The notes beneath the pieces were generated by a model. It was not told where the DNA came from. It worked only from the letters and a program-made list of their open reading frames with translations, and ran no database searches. From NCBI GenBank assembly GCA_003971905.1, contig RSEE01000008.1, positions 744,001-808,000 on the forward strand: a stretch of 64,000 nucleotides of DNA, written 5' to 3'. The position numbers and the translations under genes are program-made. This document shows positions 12,318-23,056 of the stretch, piece after piece (position 1 is the first letter of the stretch; each line of letters opens with the position of its first letter). The stretch is from Moniliella sp. 'wahieum'. Taxonomy: Eukaryota > Basidiomycota > Moniliellomycetes > Moniliellales > Moniliellaceae.

Positions 12318-13049
12318 TTAGGCCGTCTGGGCCTTGGCCGCAGCGACGGCGACACGGTGGGCGTGGTGAGCCGCAGCCTTCTCCGCGCTGCGCGAAGCAA
12401 GGAGCTTCTCGTAGTCTGCCTTCTGGGCGGCCTGCTCACGCTGCTTGCGCACCTTGAGCGCAAAGAGGTGGCGCTTGTGTTGGAGGCGCACGGGGGTGAT
12501 GAGACGCTGGATCTTGGGCGCCTTGGTGTAGGGCTTCTTGCCCTCTGCCTTGGGCACAACCTCGCGACGGATCACGTACTGGCGCACGTCATCTTCCTTG
12601 GTCAAGTTGAAGAACTTGCGGATGTGGTTGGCACGCTTGGGGCCGAGACGCTTGGGCACAATGCTCGCCTCGTCCGTAAGACCGGGGATCTCCTGCTCGC
12701 CCTGCTTGACAATAACAAGGTGAAGAGCAGCAATGTCGGCAGCGACGATGCAGCCGCGGACCGACTTGCGCCGGCGCTCACCGGTGCGACGCTGGCGGTA
12801 GCACGAGTGGCCCTCGCTGAGCAGCAGACGGACACGGTGGGGCACAAGCACACCCTGCTTCATAGGGAAGCCCTGCTTGTCGTTACCACCGCCAATGCGA
12901 ACGACGTAGCCCTTGAACTCGTCGCCAAGAGCGTCAATCTCGACGTCCTGGCCCATCCGTTTCTCCCAGAAGATGCGGGTCTTGCGGTCATCGTCAATCT
13001 CGAAGCTCTTCTGAGCCCCGGTCGCAGGGTTAGCAAAGTTGAGCTTCAT
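12318..13049 (-). CDS. RPS6: 40S ribosomal protein S6 (eS6)
   Basis: Single uninterrupted exon of 243 residues. It starts [20 protein letters not shown] and carries the family hallmarks: [15 protein letters not shown] (about residues 55-69), [20 protein letters not shown] and the basic C-terminal helix. Length is normal for fungal eS6, a small-subunit protein whose C-terminal tail is the target of TORC1/AGC-kinase signalling. The ATG at 13,047-13,049 is chosen because it begins the conserved MKLN sequence. The open frame extends upstream in what is probably leader sequence. It is transcribed divergently from RPS13 across about 470 bp, a shared promoter suited to co-regulation. The long antisense frame over it is a codon-usage shadow. 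Confidence 0.95.
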   Translation of the reverse strand: MKLNFANPATGAQKSFEIDDDRKTRIFWEKRMGQDVEIDALGDEFKGYVVRIGGGNDKQGFPMKQGVLVPHRVRLLLSEGHSCYRQRRTGERRRKSVRGCIVAADIAALHLVIVKQGEQEIPGLTDEASIVPKRLGPKRANHIRKFFNLTKEDDVRQYVIRREVVPKAEGKKPYTKAPKIQRLITPVRLQHKRHLFALKVRKQREQAAQKADYEKLLASRSAEKAAAHHAHRVAVAAAKAQTA

Positions 13050-13520
13050 GTTGGGCCAAAAAGAGAACTGGAGCAACAGAGTCAGCACATCGGCATCCAC
13101 GAAATAAGAGCGGGCGGACTGGGAGGGAAGGGGCGTTCATCTCCCCAGGCAACGCACCTGAGCGCCTGAGCTTGGTGTCGGTGGAGAACAATTCCGTAGC
13201 TGGGACGTGCCATCAGCGTCCGGCGGCCACGGCCTGCAGCACAGCACCCGAGTGCCGGAAATAAAACCCTACCACCCAATAGCCGCACCAGCCCAGTGTG
13301 AGCCGCCGTAACCCTATATCGGCATGGCGTATTCATGCCGCAGCAATAACGACGTGCATCCATCGCTGCCCTTCGTGTTCACCGCTCCCCCTGTCACCAG
13401 ACACACGCAAGCCGTTCAACTTTAGTGAGTTGACGCCCACGTTGCTATCTTGGCACGTTGTGCAGCAGGATCTTTTGACTAACCCGCGTTGCCTTGCTCT
13501 CTGCTCTCCACTAGTTCAAC
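13050..13520. promoter_or_regulatory. Divergent promoter of RPS6 and RPS13
   Basis: The 471 bp between two oppositely transcribed ribosomal protein genes must contain both promoters. The RPS13 side includes a likely 5'-UTR intron. I could not identify a specific binding site with confidence. Confidence 0.6.
13425..13514 (+). other. Likely 5'-UTR intron of RPS13
   Basis: GTGAGT at 13,425, a CTAAC branch-like site at about 13,480, a pyrimidine-rich stretch and CACTAG ending at 13,514, six bases before the ATG. 5'-UTR introns are common in fungal ribosomal protein genes. Confidence 0.55.
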
Positions 13521-13976
13521 ATGGGTCGTATGTACGGTAAGGGTAAGGGCATTTCGTCCTCGGCGTTGCCCTACAGGCGCTCGCCTCCCTCCTGGCTCAA
13601 GGCCACCCCTGAGGAGGTTGCCAACCAGATCTTTAAGCTGGCGCGCAAGGGTCTTACCCCCTCGCAGATTGGTGTTCAGCTCCGTGACTCGCAGGGCATT
13701 GCTCAGGTGCGCTTTGTGACGGGTAACAAGATCCTCCGTATCCTCAAGTCGGAGGGCCTTGCGCCCCAGATCCCTGAGGACTTGTACCACCTCATCAAGA
13801 AGGCTGTGTCTGTGCGCAAGCACCTCGAGCGCAACCGCAAGGACATGGACTCGAAATTCCGCCTGATTCTCATCGAGTCGCGCATCCACCGCCTGACGCG
13901 TTACTACAAGGCCAAGGGCGCCGTGCCCCCTACCTTCAAGTACGAGTCGGCGACCGCCTCCACGCTGGTTGCCTAA
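13521..13976 (+). CDS. RPS13: 40S ribosomal protein S13 (uS15)
   Basis: Intact 151-residue protein, the normal length. It begins [20 protein letters not shown] and contains [55 protein letters not shown] and the closing [16 protein letters not shown]. It is the eukaryotic/archaeal form of uS15, with the long N-terminal extension, and binds small-subunit rRNA. No intron interrupts the coding part. Confidence 0.96.
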   Translation: MGRMYGKGKGISSSALPYRRSPPSWLKATPEEVANQIFKLARKGLTPSQIGVQLRDSQGIAQVRFVTGNKILRILKSEGLAPQIPEDLYHLIKKAVSVRKHLERNRKDMDSKFRLILIESRIHRLTRYYKAKGAVPPTFKYESATASTLVA

Positions 13977-15108
13977 GCCCGTCCAGCACCCCTTTTCATG
14001 TCGCTTTGGACGAAGAATCGGCTTGTTCCGGGACCTGCATATGTTGGAGAGGACGAGGCCAACAAGCCTGGTGAAAGGGCGCCGCGAAGCCGGCTCTTCT
14101 TGGGAGTCTGGCTGGTGCTTGCTTCCATGGTTTCCTATTGGGAGCCATTTACTGTCCACGCGGCAAGGATATTCATTCTATGCCATTACTGCCCCTTCCC
14201 CTCCCTCACTACACGCCTTTCCGTAACCTGGGACAGGCGTGGCGACAAAATATGGAGGTCATGCTCTCGAAGACTATGTGTTGTAGGACAATATGCAGGT
14301 GTGATCTTCTTGGCCTCGAGCGTCGCGACAGATGAAGAGTGGCTTGGTCAAAATCATTTTGGCTGCCATCTGGCCTGCCAAGAACGAAACAGCACTGCTC
14401 GAGGGCGGTCGACGTAGCAACTCGAGATGACGCAGAAGAAATGCTCCACATCAAGCCATGGGCCACAGGGCAGCACAGCTTGGACGGTCCTGCGAGTGCC
14501 GGATCCCACACGGCAGGCGTAGTCTCCATGAGCGACAGCCATTCCCGGATGCTCTGGCCCATCGGCGACCACCTTAGCCAGTCGCTCTGGAGGCCCTCCA
14601 TGCCGGTTGGCCTTAATTTATGCTTGCTGTACAGATTTGCCCAGGTTTGCCCCAAGAGCTGGTTACTAGTTACTGCGGATTGCGCTGAGCTGTCGCATGT
14701 TTTTGGCGTGACAGGTGAGGCGGAGGCGGTGACCGGTGACCCGGGGTGCGCCCTGGTGCCGACGCAGAAGTTTTTGGCTGCAGGGGGAGACACCGCCCCT
14801 GTGCACCTGCCGACAGCCAATCAGCGTCGGGGCTGCGGGCCCGCACAGCGCCAGCCAACCCGGCGGCTCCTGGCCGTAATGGAGCAGGGCCCTCGTGCCT
14901 GTGGCGAGAAGCCCGTACTGGTCCAGTACAAGCCCAAGAGAGGCCACGCCCCCTGGCTGCCCCACAGATGCGTGCTGCCGAGCACGCAACGGTAGAGACT
15001 GGGCCAAGCCAAACCCAACAAGCACAAAGATGCGCAGCTTTTTTCCCATCCCATCCCATCCCATCCGCATCCGCATCCGCATCCCCACCCCAACGGCCCT
15101 CCTCCGCT
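13977..15108. other. Intergenic, RPS13 3' region and Par32-like promoter
   Basis: There are 200-residue open frames on both strands at 14.2-15.0 kb, but they overlap each other and show no motif, so I do not call a gene. A hexamer run (CCCATC then GCATCC units) lies at about 15,044-15,085, just upstream of the next start. An ACCGGTG heptad pair sits near 14,730. Confidence 0.5.
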
Positions 15109-15906
15109 ATGGCTCTTGGCTCTGGTCTCCCTGACCAGCCCGCTGATGAGCCCCGTGGCCGCGTGGCCAGCGTGCACACCGGTCGCGGGGGCGCAGGCAA
15201 CGTATGTCCCTTCCCTTGTGCTTCTGAACTCAACAAGGACACTGACCTTGGCGTGCTCCCTAGATGCTTCACGCTTCTTCACGAGGCTACTCTGGTCCTG
15301 AGCCGGAAGAAATTGCAGCGTACCAACTGACTGCTGACAACCCCCCGGCAACTGTTTCCTCGGGCCGCGGCGGCGTAGGCAATGTACGTTCCCCCTCGCG
15401 CGACCCGCTCGACCGTGCTCGGATTGCGAACCAAGAACAGAGAGATCAAGAGTTGCAGGAAGAGTATCGCAAACACAAGGCCGCCGCGCCGCATTATTCC
15501 CCAGCGGGCCGAGGGGGCCGCGGCAACCTCCACCGCGAAGGTTCGCTCGATCAGCCGCGCGGGGCGAGTCAGGAGCGCGGCCGCAAGGAAGGCCCGGTGG
15601 GATCGGTACGTTCCCTCCGCTTTCACTCCTCCTTCAGATTGAAGGAGCACGAGTGATTCGCATTTGAGGTACTGACCCATTCTGTTGTTGTGTATAGATT
15701 CTTCGTTCCTTCTCCCGCTCCCGATCTCGCGATACCTCGGCACCGCAGCGAAGGGACACGAGCGAGTTGCCCCAGCGCTCGGTGGCGACACCCCAGTCTG
15801 GCTCGGGACCAAGTTTGAGGCGAGCCGTGTTCCACCTACTGGGCCTCTGGCGGATGTGGAAGAAGGTCTTGAGACGGGAGAGAGCGCGGAGCACTTGCCC
15901 CGGTAA
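15109..15906 (+). CDS. Par32/DUF3602-like protein with GRGGAGN motifs
   Basis: Small basic protein with repeated S/T-G-R-G-G-x-G-N motifs: TGRGGAGN, SGRGGVGN and AGRGGRGN. These repeats define the fungal DUF3602 family that includes yeast Par32, a phosphoprotein acting downstream of TORC1 on ammonium permeases. Exon 1 is 15,109-15,201 and ends exactly on the first GAGN. The intron 15,202-15,263 runs from GTATGT to CTAG. Exon 2 starts at 15,264. A second intron probably runs from GTACGTTCC at about 15,607 to TGTATAG before 15,700, after which an Arg/Ser-rich stretch follows. The exact final frame is unclear. The ending PLADVEEGLETGESAEHLPR with a stop at 15,904 looks natural but needs a frame change. 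Function in this organism is inferred from the family only. Confidence 0.65.
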
Positions 15907-16722
15907 ACCCAGCCTGGGTCTGTCTAACCCTGTCCTCCCTCCTCCCTCTACCGCCTTCCCTCGCGTTTGCATGACCACCACCTTCAACGGCCTATCTCTT
16001 CCTCCAACCTCTTATTTGATTTTGAGCCGGGTCTCCGACCCGTTCACACTCTCGCCTGTCTTGGTCCGAACTCAATCATTTCCTCCCTAACGGTCATAGT
16101 CACTGCGGCACTGGTTCTTTTCTTTTGTCAATGTTACGTTTCACCCCACTCATACTTCTTTCCCGTTTTACCCAGCTCTCCCTTTTTTGTCCGCTTCAGC
16201 TCATGGTAGGTCCGGCCCACCTTACCCCCTCGTCGATTCTGATGTATCGACTGTTGGGGAAAATAACGAAAATGGGGGAGGTGAGGATTGGCAATGGCTC
16301 AGTGTGGGTATTGATCTTACAACCAAATTCAACAGGGACTCGGTGCGACAATGGGAAAAAAAGTGACAGGCAAGCAGGTCGATAGACGACAACGTTGGAC
16401 CATCTGAGCATTGCGCAGGATAGGGTAACGATACAAGCGCTGGAAGGGTGATGATAGGCACAAACTTGCTTCCCTGGCGCACTCTGCTCTCCGCAATACA
16501 CACCCCGATCATACTTAATCGCGGGGATGCTGACTACGAGTATGAACTGCCCCTCTCAGAACTAGGATGAACCCGGTTTTCGCTCCTGTTTTTTTTTGTT
16601 TGCGGGATAAATGTTGACTTGTCCGCGCGCCTGTCAACGGGGCTAGGGGGGAAGGGAAGATGCTGCCCAGCTTCTCCGATCCTCAATGGCGTTGCATACA
16701 CCCTCCCTTGCATTGCCATTGT
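15907..16722. other. Intergenic, no gene seen
   Basis: T-rich after the Par32-like gene, then mixed sequence. Short open frames only; nothing recognised. Confidence 0.5.
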
Positions 16723-17717
16723 CTACGGCACATCCTGCCGAAGTGGTACACCTACTAATGTTCTCGTCCCATACTCTACAGACAAGCAAGATGCACACAT
16801 TGGTGACCGGTGAAGACCCAGGAGGATTGTGGTGTAACGGAGTGCAGTTCATTGACTAGAAGGGGAATGGAACGTACCAGTTTGGATTGTTCTTGATCTC
16901 TGCGAAGTGGGAGTAAGGAGCGGTAGAGGTCTGAGCAAAACAAGCGGGGGGTTAGCATGATCGCCATTGATTGTTGATTCAGCAACACAACGGGATAGGC
17001 TGGGAAGTCTCAGACTTCCAAGGAAGGTCTGTGGGCCGTCACAGGGCAAGGCAGGCTTCAACTCAAAGCCAATGCAAACGAGCCAACTCAATGGGCCGCT
17101 GGAGACGCATAACTGGGTTCGTACACGCCTCCACCCCGCACCCAAAGGCCAGAGGGGATGGACACCATCGACGTGCCAACGACACGAGCCCTCTTGGCCA
17201 AGAGGAGCACTATTGCCCCCGCCACAGAGGGCGGCTTGCGTGCCCTACAGTGGAAACTGCGAATTTGGTTGGATACCAGGGATATCGATCATCGACAACC
17301 AGCCTGCAGAATGATGGGTTGAACGTACCAGTCAGTCTTGACAAGATGTGGTTCAACCGGAACGGCAAATGTTGGCGGCGGAAGCAAGTTGGTGCTAGCA
17401 GAAGCAAACAACCCATGTCAGCAGCCGTGAATCAGGGCAAGGCAAAGGATCAGACAACGAGGTGCTGGCAAGCACCGAAGAAACAATCGTGCCGAAGCAC
17501 GTAGCGCCGACGAGACGCCGCCTTGTCGTTTCGGCATGGTCATATAGGCCGGGGCAAGGAAGATGAAGACATCATGAAGGGGATGACAATGGGCACAAAC
17601 ATACCTTAAGACGAAGGCGAAAATGGGGGTGGAGAAATCCGGTGATCGGCAGTCGGGAATACAGCAAGACTTGAGCAAATGGGGGGATGGGCGAAGAGAC
17701 GATGTAGAAGTGGACAC
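16723..17717 (-). CDS. Cryptic multi-exon gene, product unknown
   Basis: No long frame, but four short segments look like exons on the minus strand. Segment a is 17,605-17,717 (starts MSTSTSSLRPSPH, donor GTATGT). Segment b is 17,329-17,394 (acceptor TGCTAG, ends ..PHLVKTDW, donor GTACGT). Segment c is 16,878-16,930 (acceptor GCTCAG, reads TSTAPYSHFAEIKNNPNW, donor GTACGT). Segment d is 16,723-16,775 (acceptor CTGTAG, reads EYGTRTLVGVPLRQDVP then stop). Segments c and d join in phase; b to c is off by one base, which one lost base would explain. The result would be a protein of about 95 residues, possibly organellar. I do not recognise it. RNA evidence would decide. Confidence 0.35.
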
Positions 17718-18178
17718 ATCAGACGGATACGGGGGCCTTTATACCAAACCCCAAAGCAGGGAGAAAAAAAAAGTGCATGAGGCCATGCCTCCACATCAAC
17801 TGTTACATAAGCGACTGTTCCGCTGGGACTGCCTGTTCCGCCGGCTATCACCTCCCTAAGGCCTTAGCTAAGGCCTTAGGCCTCATGCCAATAACCCTAA
17901 CATTAACCCAACCCTTAGGCAGGTCTGGCTCAGGCCTATGGCCCTGAGGGCTTGTGGCATGTGACAGGTACACGACTTTCAGTAATGTAACAGTCGGGGG
18001 TATAGACGAGGGAGACCAAGGTCCTGTCAGGGACGGGGAAAATGGCAAGATCGTTCGTACGAGGAAACAGAAGGCATCGGGCAGAGAGCAGCAAAAAGGA
18101 AAAGGAAGAGCGAGAAACACAAGATGCAGAATTGGAAATTGGAGCTAGCTTTTAGTCATTCGGTGGCAAGTACTAGCC
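17718..18178. other. Intergenic with AGGCCTTAG palindromes
   Basis: No gene. At 17,862-17,884 the sequence repeats AAGGCCTTAG around an AGCT core, one of the AGGCCT-type palindrome clusters. Confidence 0.5.
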
Positions 18179-18288
18179 ACGGCAACCAGACGCAGGAAGA
18201 CATCAAATCCATTCCAAATAACACGAAAGATGGAATAGAGATTGTGGGCTTTGGGAAGAGAGAATGTAAAAAAACAAAGAAAACACGC

Positions 18289-18997
18289 CTACCAAACGAT
18301 GCCAGTGTCGAAGTACATAACCCTGTTGTTCTGAGGGACACTGTAGCCCGCCTCGACAGTTTCGTGCCCTGCCGAAATAGAGGGTAAGGGAAGAGAGTCA
18401 GTATACGCGACGTGCCACGGGGAGAAATATAGGGCACTTACCTGAGTTGCTAAGCTGCCAACTGTAATAACCGTCGCTGTTGGGGCCTTCCGTGTTTCCC
18501 GTAAAAGAAATGTGGTTGCGATAGAAGGGTGCGGATGGGGCGTCAGGGTTGCCGCTACCGCTGAGGAAGAAAAATTGGTCACTGTAGTGGGCGTCACCGC
18601 TGTTCTTGACACAGGGTGCCGCATCAAAGTGAGTTGTGGTGCCATTGTTATTCGTGCGGGCCCGAATGCACTTCCCGGGATGGTCCGCACTCTCAAAGTA
18701 CCCAGTTGCACTGAAGCCTCCTCCTTCAGCAAAGCTCATAATGTTCGACGCGTGCATGTAGAACTTCTCGGCACGAGCCGGCGCACCATTTGCACCCTGT
18801 TGGGAAAGCACTTGATACCCAAGCGTGTCACGGAAGCCATTGAAGGAGACTGTGTGGTTCACCGAGTTGTTGTCGGTCAGCAGCAAGCCGGCGGGGCCCC
18901 ATGTGGCGGTATATTCGTCACGGGGATTGAAGGACGTAGGCGCGGCCCAGACGAGTGCAGCGGTGGTAGCAACAGCGGCGAATAGGATGCTCTTCAT
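18289..18997 (-). CDS. Small secreted protein, family copy 1
   Basis: Predicted 211-residue secreted protein. Exon 1 (18,442-18,997) starts with a clear signal peptide, MKSILFAAVATTAALVWAAP. The mature part has VNHTVSFNGFRDTLGYQVLS and GAPARAEKF, then a segment with the only two cysteines, HPGKCIRART and THFDAAPC, likely one disulphide. An aromatic/acidic QFFFLSGSG stretch follows. NHT and NGT are potential N-glycosylation sites. A 73-nt intron (18,369-18,441) follows SNSG. Exon 2 (18,289-18,368) adds GHETVEAGYSVPQNNRVMYF and ends DTGIVW. A TATA-like TTTAAATATA lies at 19,146-19,155. I do not recognise the family. Signal peptide, size and multigene arrangement fit an effector or cell-surface protein, which is inference. 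Near-identical to the copy at 24,264-25,007. Confidence 0.8.
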
Positions 18998-19145
18998 TGT
19001 CGAGTGCCGATGTGGAACAAAAGGCAAAAACGGGGTGTGAGGAGAGTAGGTGGTGGGTAGTGGTGGGTGCGAGAGCGGAGTGATGGCCCCAATGAGTTGG
19101 TGATGGAGGGATGGAGAGAAGCTGCGCAGATTCAAAAGGGGCCCC

Positions 19146-19155
19146 TTTAAATATA
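19146..19155 (-). promoter_or_regulatory. TATA-like element of secreted protein copy 1
   Basis: TATATTTAAA on the minus strand, about 150 bp before the ATG. The same element is at the matching place in the other arm. Confidence 0.5.
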
Positions 19156-19518
19156 CCTGTCATTCAGGCGTTTTCCCACCCGCCACATCATGTAAGTAGA
19201 CCGACGCTATGCGCGTGAGAATGTAGGTAGATCCCCGAGCGGCACCCATTGCCAACCGCCCTCAGGCCTCAGGCTGAGGCCTTACGGCTTACGGCGTCCG
19301 AGGGTTAGGGGCCTAAGGCCTAAAAGGGGTAACTCGTAACGCGTGCCGCGTAAGACCGAAAGCCTCAACGCGCCTGGACGAGATTGGGAGACCTTCCGGG
19401 CGCAGATGGGGCAGTGGCCTGCTGTGGCTCCTGCGGCATTTGGGCTGCTGTGGCCCGCCACAGATTGTGCACCTGCGTACATAATGTTGCCGGACTTCCG
19501 CACCGCGTGTCCTCAATG

Positions 19519-19539
19519 ATTAATGATTAATGATTAACG
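19519..19539. repeat. Heptad palindrome array, ATTAAT type, at the repeat boundary
   Basis: ATTAATG, ATTAATG, ATTAACG in register, beginning four bases beyond the inner end of the left inverted-repeat arm. Confidence 0.8.
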
Positions 19540-19548
19540 AGGAGACCA

Positions 19549-19588
19549 CCGGGCCTACGGCCCGGTCAGCTGGGGCTTCGCCCCAGCT
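19549..19588. repeat. Double hairpin
   Basis: Two perfect stem-loops lie three bases apart. 19,549-19,565 has a 7-bp stem (CCGGGCC) with loop TAC. 19,568-19,588 has a 9-bp stem (AGCTGGGGC) with loop TTC. They lie just inside the inner boundary of the left inverted-repeat arm. GC-rich double hairpins of this form are known as mobile elements in some fungal mitochondrial DNAs; here the context is nuclear. Confidence 0.6.
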
Positions 19589-19603
19589 TGGTGCTGCGTC
19601 GCA

Positions 19604-19737
19604 GCCGCCACCGTAGCCACCGTTCCCCCGTCGCCACCTTAGCCACCGTTCCCCCGGTCCACCATTGCCACTTTAGCCACCGTTCCCCCGGTCCCCCGTC
19701 GCCACCTTAGCCACCGTTCCCCCCTTCGCCACCGTAG
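19604..19737. repeat. Minisatellite, GCCACC-TTAGCCACCGTTCCCCC type
   Basis: About five imperfect copies of a unit of roughly 26 bp built from GCCACC, TTAGCCACC and GTTCCCCC(GTC). It lies immediately after the double hairpin. No coding function is apparent. Confidence 0.75.
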
Positions 19738-20229
19738 TTATAATATCACCGATACGCGCTGGCTGCGGGTGGCTGGGAACGTGGCACCGGTCGGCACGTG
19801 CCTATGACGTAAAAGATGCACGGCGGATCAATTTTGCATATGACATAGAGCACTCAAGAACCGTTTTTCCCCCTGGTTTTGACGACGCGAGGATACTACG
19901 GCACCAAGACGGCGGGCAAGTTGTTTGCGCATTGGAAGGAGTTGGCTACTAAGTCTCAGTGGAAATGGTTCCTCGCTCGTATGTCAACCACGTTCCTCCG
20001 TGTCCACACGCGCTTCCTAGGGTACGGGACCGGATGGCGTGAGCCGGAGGGTCCTGATATCCTGGCGATCCCCCTGGTCCCTTAATCTTGGTGGCGCTTC
20101 CAAGTAACCCCCGCAAGATGAACGGTTCGGTTTAGACGTAGCGTTCCCCCTGTCCCAGCCTTAAGCTCTGTCAATGGAATGCACACAACATAGAGATGAC
20201 TGGCTCCAGACGGCCAAGTGTGGCATGTG

Positions 20230-20250
20230 ATGCATGATGTATGATGCATG
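20230..20250. repeat. Heptad palindrome array, ATGCAT type
   Basis: ATGCATG, ATGTATG, ATGCATG in register, followed by CGCATG. Confidence 0.75.
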
Positions 20251-20463
20251 CGCATGATTCCTGCTGAGCTTGATGATCAATGAGGTCTCAGTCTGAGATC
20301 AGAGACCTGGAGTCCGGATGGTGCTCGAAGCTCGTGGAGGATGCAATCGCACTGGGTACTGATGATCAGTTCTAAGCCAGCCAGCAACGCCTACAGAGGA
20401 GCATCAAGCAGCGAGTCGCCACACCATGTGGCGCAAGCTGCAGAACAAGGAAACACAGGAGTG

Positions 20464-20477
20464 ACTAGTGACTAGTG
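20464..20477. repeat. Heptad palindrome array, ACTAGTG x2
   Basis: ACTAGTG twice in tandem, then a decayed ATAGTG unit. Confidence 0.75.
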
Positions 20478-20831
20478 ATAGTGAGGAAACAACTGAACTC
20501 CTATAGGAGAAGGCTGGGGCGCTCAGGCCTCAGCCTGAGGAGGAACTGAGGCTTGAAGGGGCGTTGGCCAAAGCACAAGCCACTCGGCGGCTCAGCTGAT
20601 GAGCTTGAAGGTCCTCGCGCTCCGGATCGTCGGAGACCCGCTATATACGTGGTGTCTCAAACGGCCGTGCGGAAGACTGTCGACATAAGTATCAGTCTAT
20701 TCGCAGTGCAGCCGGGCCGTATAGGCCCGATGGCCTCCTAGTACATACTATACACGCACACCACTTTGCTGTGGGGCCCCAAAGGCTGTGGAGGAGGCAT
20801 CTGTGACCGATCTGACCAGATGACTTCGATG

Positions 20832-20859
20832 ACTAGTGACTAGTAACTAATGACTATAG
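20832..20859. repeat. Heptad palindrome array, ACTAGT type, decaying
   Basis: ACTAGTG, ACTAGTA, ACTAATG, ACTATAG in 7-bp register. The register persists while the palindrome erodes. Confidence 0.75.
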
Positions 20860-21437
20860 ATGACAATCACAGTGTGACTATAATAGTGGGACTAGTGCCG
20901 GTATAGGGCATATTAATTGGTACAATTGTGGCCGAGACCAGCCAACAAACAAAATATGTCGGCGTCGAGGCCGGACGTTCAGTAGCATCCATACATCAAC
21001 GTCAAATGAGTTGAACGAAGAATGCTAAGTACAAGTGCTGAGTGCTCAGTGAGTGCTTGCCGAGTGCGCTGAGTACTACTCAACTGAGTACTCAGACTGC
21101 TGTGGCTGAGTACATTCGGTACCTATACGTTCTCGATAGTGCATGTGGTCCCTTGGGAGCCAACATTTTCAATTGCATAACGGAAGCGGTAGTCCGGCAA
21201 CAAGCGTATAAGTGCTGCTGGGCCCCTGGTCTCCATCGGACCCTGTCGCCGATTCGCCGGCGTCACTACTGAGAATCTGAGCTGAGCCTCAGCACTCAAA
21301 CGCTTCAATAAAACACTTCAATAGCCGTGGCCATCTAAGCTCCTGGCCATCATCCCCCTCCACCATTACACCTCCCTCTTTTCTTCCCAACTCACAGTTC
21401 CACTCCCCCTCCATCAACGCATCACTACCACACAAAC

Positions 21438-22204
21438 ATGAAGGCCATCCTTCTCGCCGTTACCGCCACCACAGCTGCGCTGGTTTCGGCCGCGCCTACG
21501 CACTTCAAGCGGCAAGACAACGTCTGGGGCCCCGGGGGCTTACTACTGAGTGACCCAACCAACACGGTAAACCACACGGTCTCCTTCAATGGCTTCCGGG
21601 ACTCACTCGGGTACCAAGTCCTGTCTCAACAAGGTGCAGATGGCGCGCCGGCCCGTGCCGAACAGTTTAACTTCAAAACTGTGAGTGCATGGAAGTCTGG
21701 TGAATCTTCTGATACTTCTGTCATCAATGGCGTGGGTATTTTGGAAAGTGCCGACCATGCTGGCCGGTGCATTCGGGCTCGCACGCTCACCGGCTCTACC
21801 ACCCACTTTGACGCTGCACCTTGTCTTTGGGACGGTGTTGATGACCCCAACGGTTACAGTGCACAAATGTTCTTCCTCCAAGGAAAAACCTTCCCCCCGG
21901 ATGAGGCCGTCTACTACAATCACAACACGCTTACGTTTACGGGTACTACCAATGCGGCTGGGCCAAGCGATTACCATTTCCAGCTCAGTAACTCTGGTAC
22001 GCCCCCACACCCCCTCCTTTTCCTTTCGATCTCTCATCTCTGAGTGAACCTCACACCGCATGTATATACATACATACATGTAATACTGAGTATACTGACT
22101 CTCACCTGCTACCCACATTTGCAGGACACGAGACCGTCGAAGCGGGCAAAGATGTCACTCCGAGCGGCTCAACCCTTACGTTCGACGCCATTCTCAGTTT
22201 CTAA
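21438..22204 (+). CDS. Small secreted protein, family copy 3 (diverged)
   Basis: Two exons, 21,438-21,996 and 22,125-22,204, give a 212-residue protein. The intron (21,997-22,124) starts GTACGC and ends TTTGCAG at the same codon position (SNS-G-HETVEAG) as in the other two copies. Signal peptide MKAILLAVTATTAALVSAAP is followed by a possible Lys-Arg processing site (HFKRQD). It shares VNHTVSFNGFRDSLGYQVLS, GAPARAEQF, GRCIRART and THFDAAPC with the arms' copies, but differs strongly in the middle and in the C-terminal tail (DVTPSGSTLTFDAILSF). The mid-point of the inverted repeat falls within this gene. It is older than the arm duplication. Confidence 0.8.
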
Positions 22205-23056
22205 CCGTATCGACCTCGTTCCTCTTGCAAATAACCCTGCTGATCTCTTCCACTGGTTTTCTTTTTTTGCTGCGTAATGCGCCATGTTCATCATTGATGA
22301 TGTGACTTTTACCACCACGCCCAACAACAAACCGACCCCTTCTTTTTTGGTGCATCTACCGCTGTTGTGACACCACAGCTACCGAGAACAGCCTGTGGGT
22401 CCTTGACACCCTCTTTTGAGGAGGGGGAGGGCTGAATACAGCCGCAAGGACGGCAATGTGTATTCTCCTCTGGCCTCCTTCTTTCTGTGCATATTTCCTT
22501 CGGAACTGTGCATTTCCCTCGGAACAACTCCCCTTGTTTGCCCTTCTCGACTCTTCCAGCTTAACTAGGTCCATTACACATTAACCGTAAAATCCACGTA
22601 CTGTTGCCAAACCTCTCTCATATGCGTATAGAGGATCCGTGGACACTTTGCATGCCGGGATCGGGCAGTCAGCGCCTGGCCATCATACATCAGCGCTCAG
22701 CAGCTCCCACAAGCAATCCTCAACCTTTAAAGGATCTGACCTCAGACGGGTCATGTGTAAAATCAGTCCTTCGAACGATATCTTCGAAGAGAAAGGGGAT
22801 ATATGTGTTACGGCGGGGGCAATGTCCCACTGGCGGCTTGTTACATGTTCGCAGCGACGATATATGGGGCGGGGTTACCGGGGCTACCGCGGCTATTGGA
22901 GTCATGTGGAACCCTCCCCTCCCTTTTGGCGACTGTTATGTAGTCACTATGTAGTCACGGGCTAGTCAGCACAGGGCTTCTTTTCCTTTCAGATCCCAGG
23001 ATCTCGTTGAATATTGACGCGGACGAGATATATATTGACGCGGATCTCCTGACTAT

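Larger units (their letters stand above)
18179..19515. repeat. Inverted repeat, left arm
   Basis: About 1.34 kb that recurs in reverse orientation at 23,746-25,115. From 19,515 inward to within the secreted-protein gene the two arms align with no length difference: paired coordinates sum to 43,261 at every point I compared. Open-frame translations across this part are identical. The arms differ by one codon near the end of exon 1, by 32 bp in the intron, and by scattered substitutions in the 3' flank. Confidence 0.9.
19738..21437. other. Spacer of the inverted repeat, gene-free part
   Basis: A 68-residue open frame (19,879-20,085) has no recognisable motif. The rest is rich in short palindromes (ATGCAT, ACTAGT, AGTACT) and CTCAG/CTGAG words. 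I see no transposase or reverse-transcriptase remnant. Confidence 0.5.

Noticed and set aside
12273-13169. 298-residue plus-strand frame over RPS6
   Set aside because: It is exactly antisense to an intact ribosomal protein gene; high-GC codon usage leaves the opposite strand open.
14209-14995. Overlapping 200-residue frames downstream of RPS13
   Set aside because: The two strands are open over the same DNA, neither shows a motif, and no splice structure supports either.
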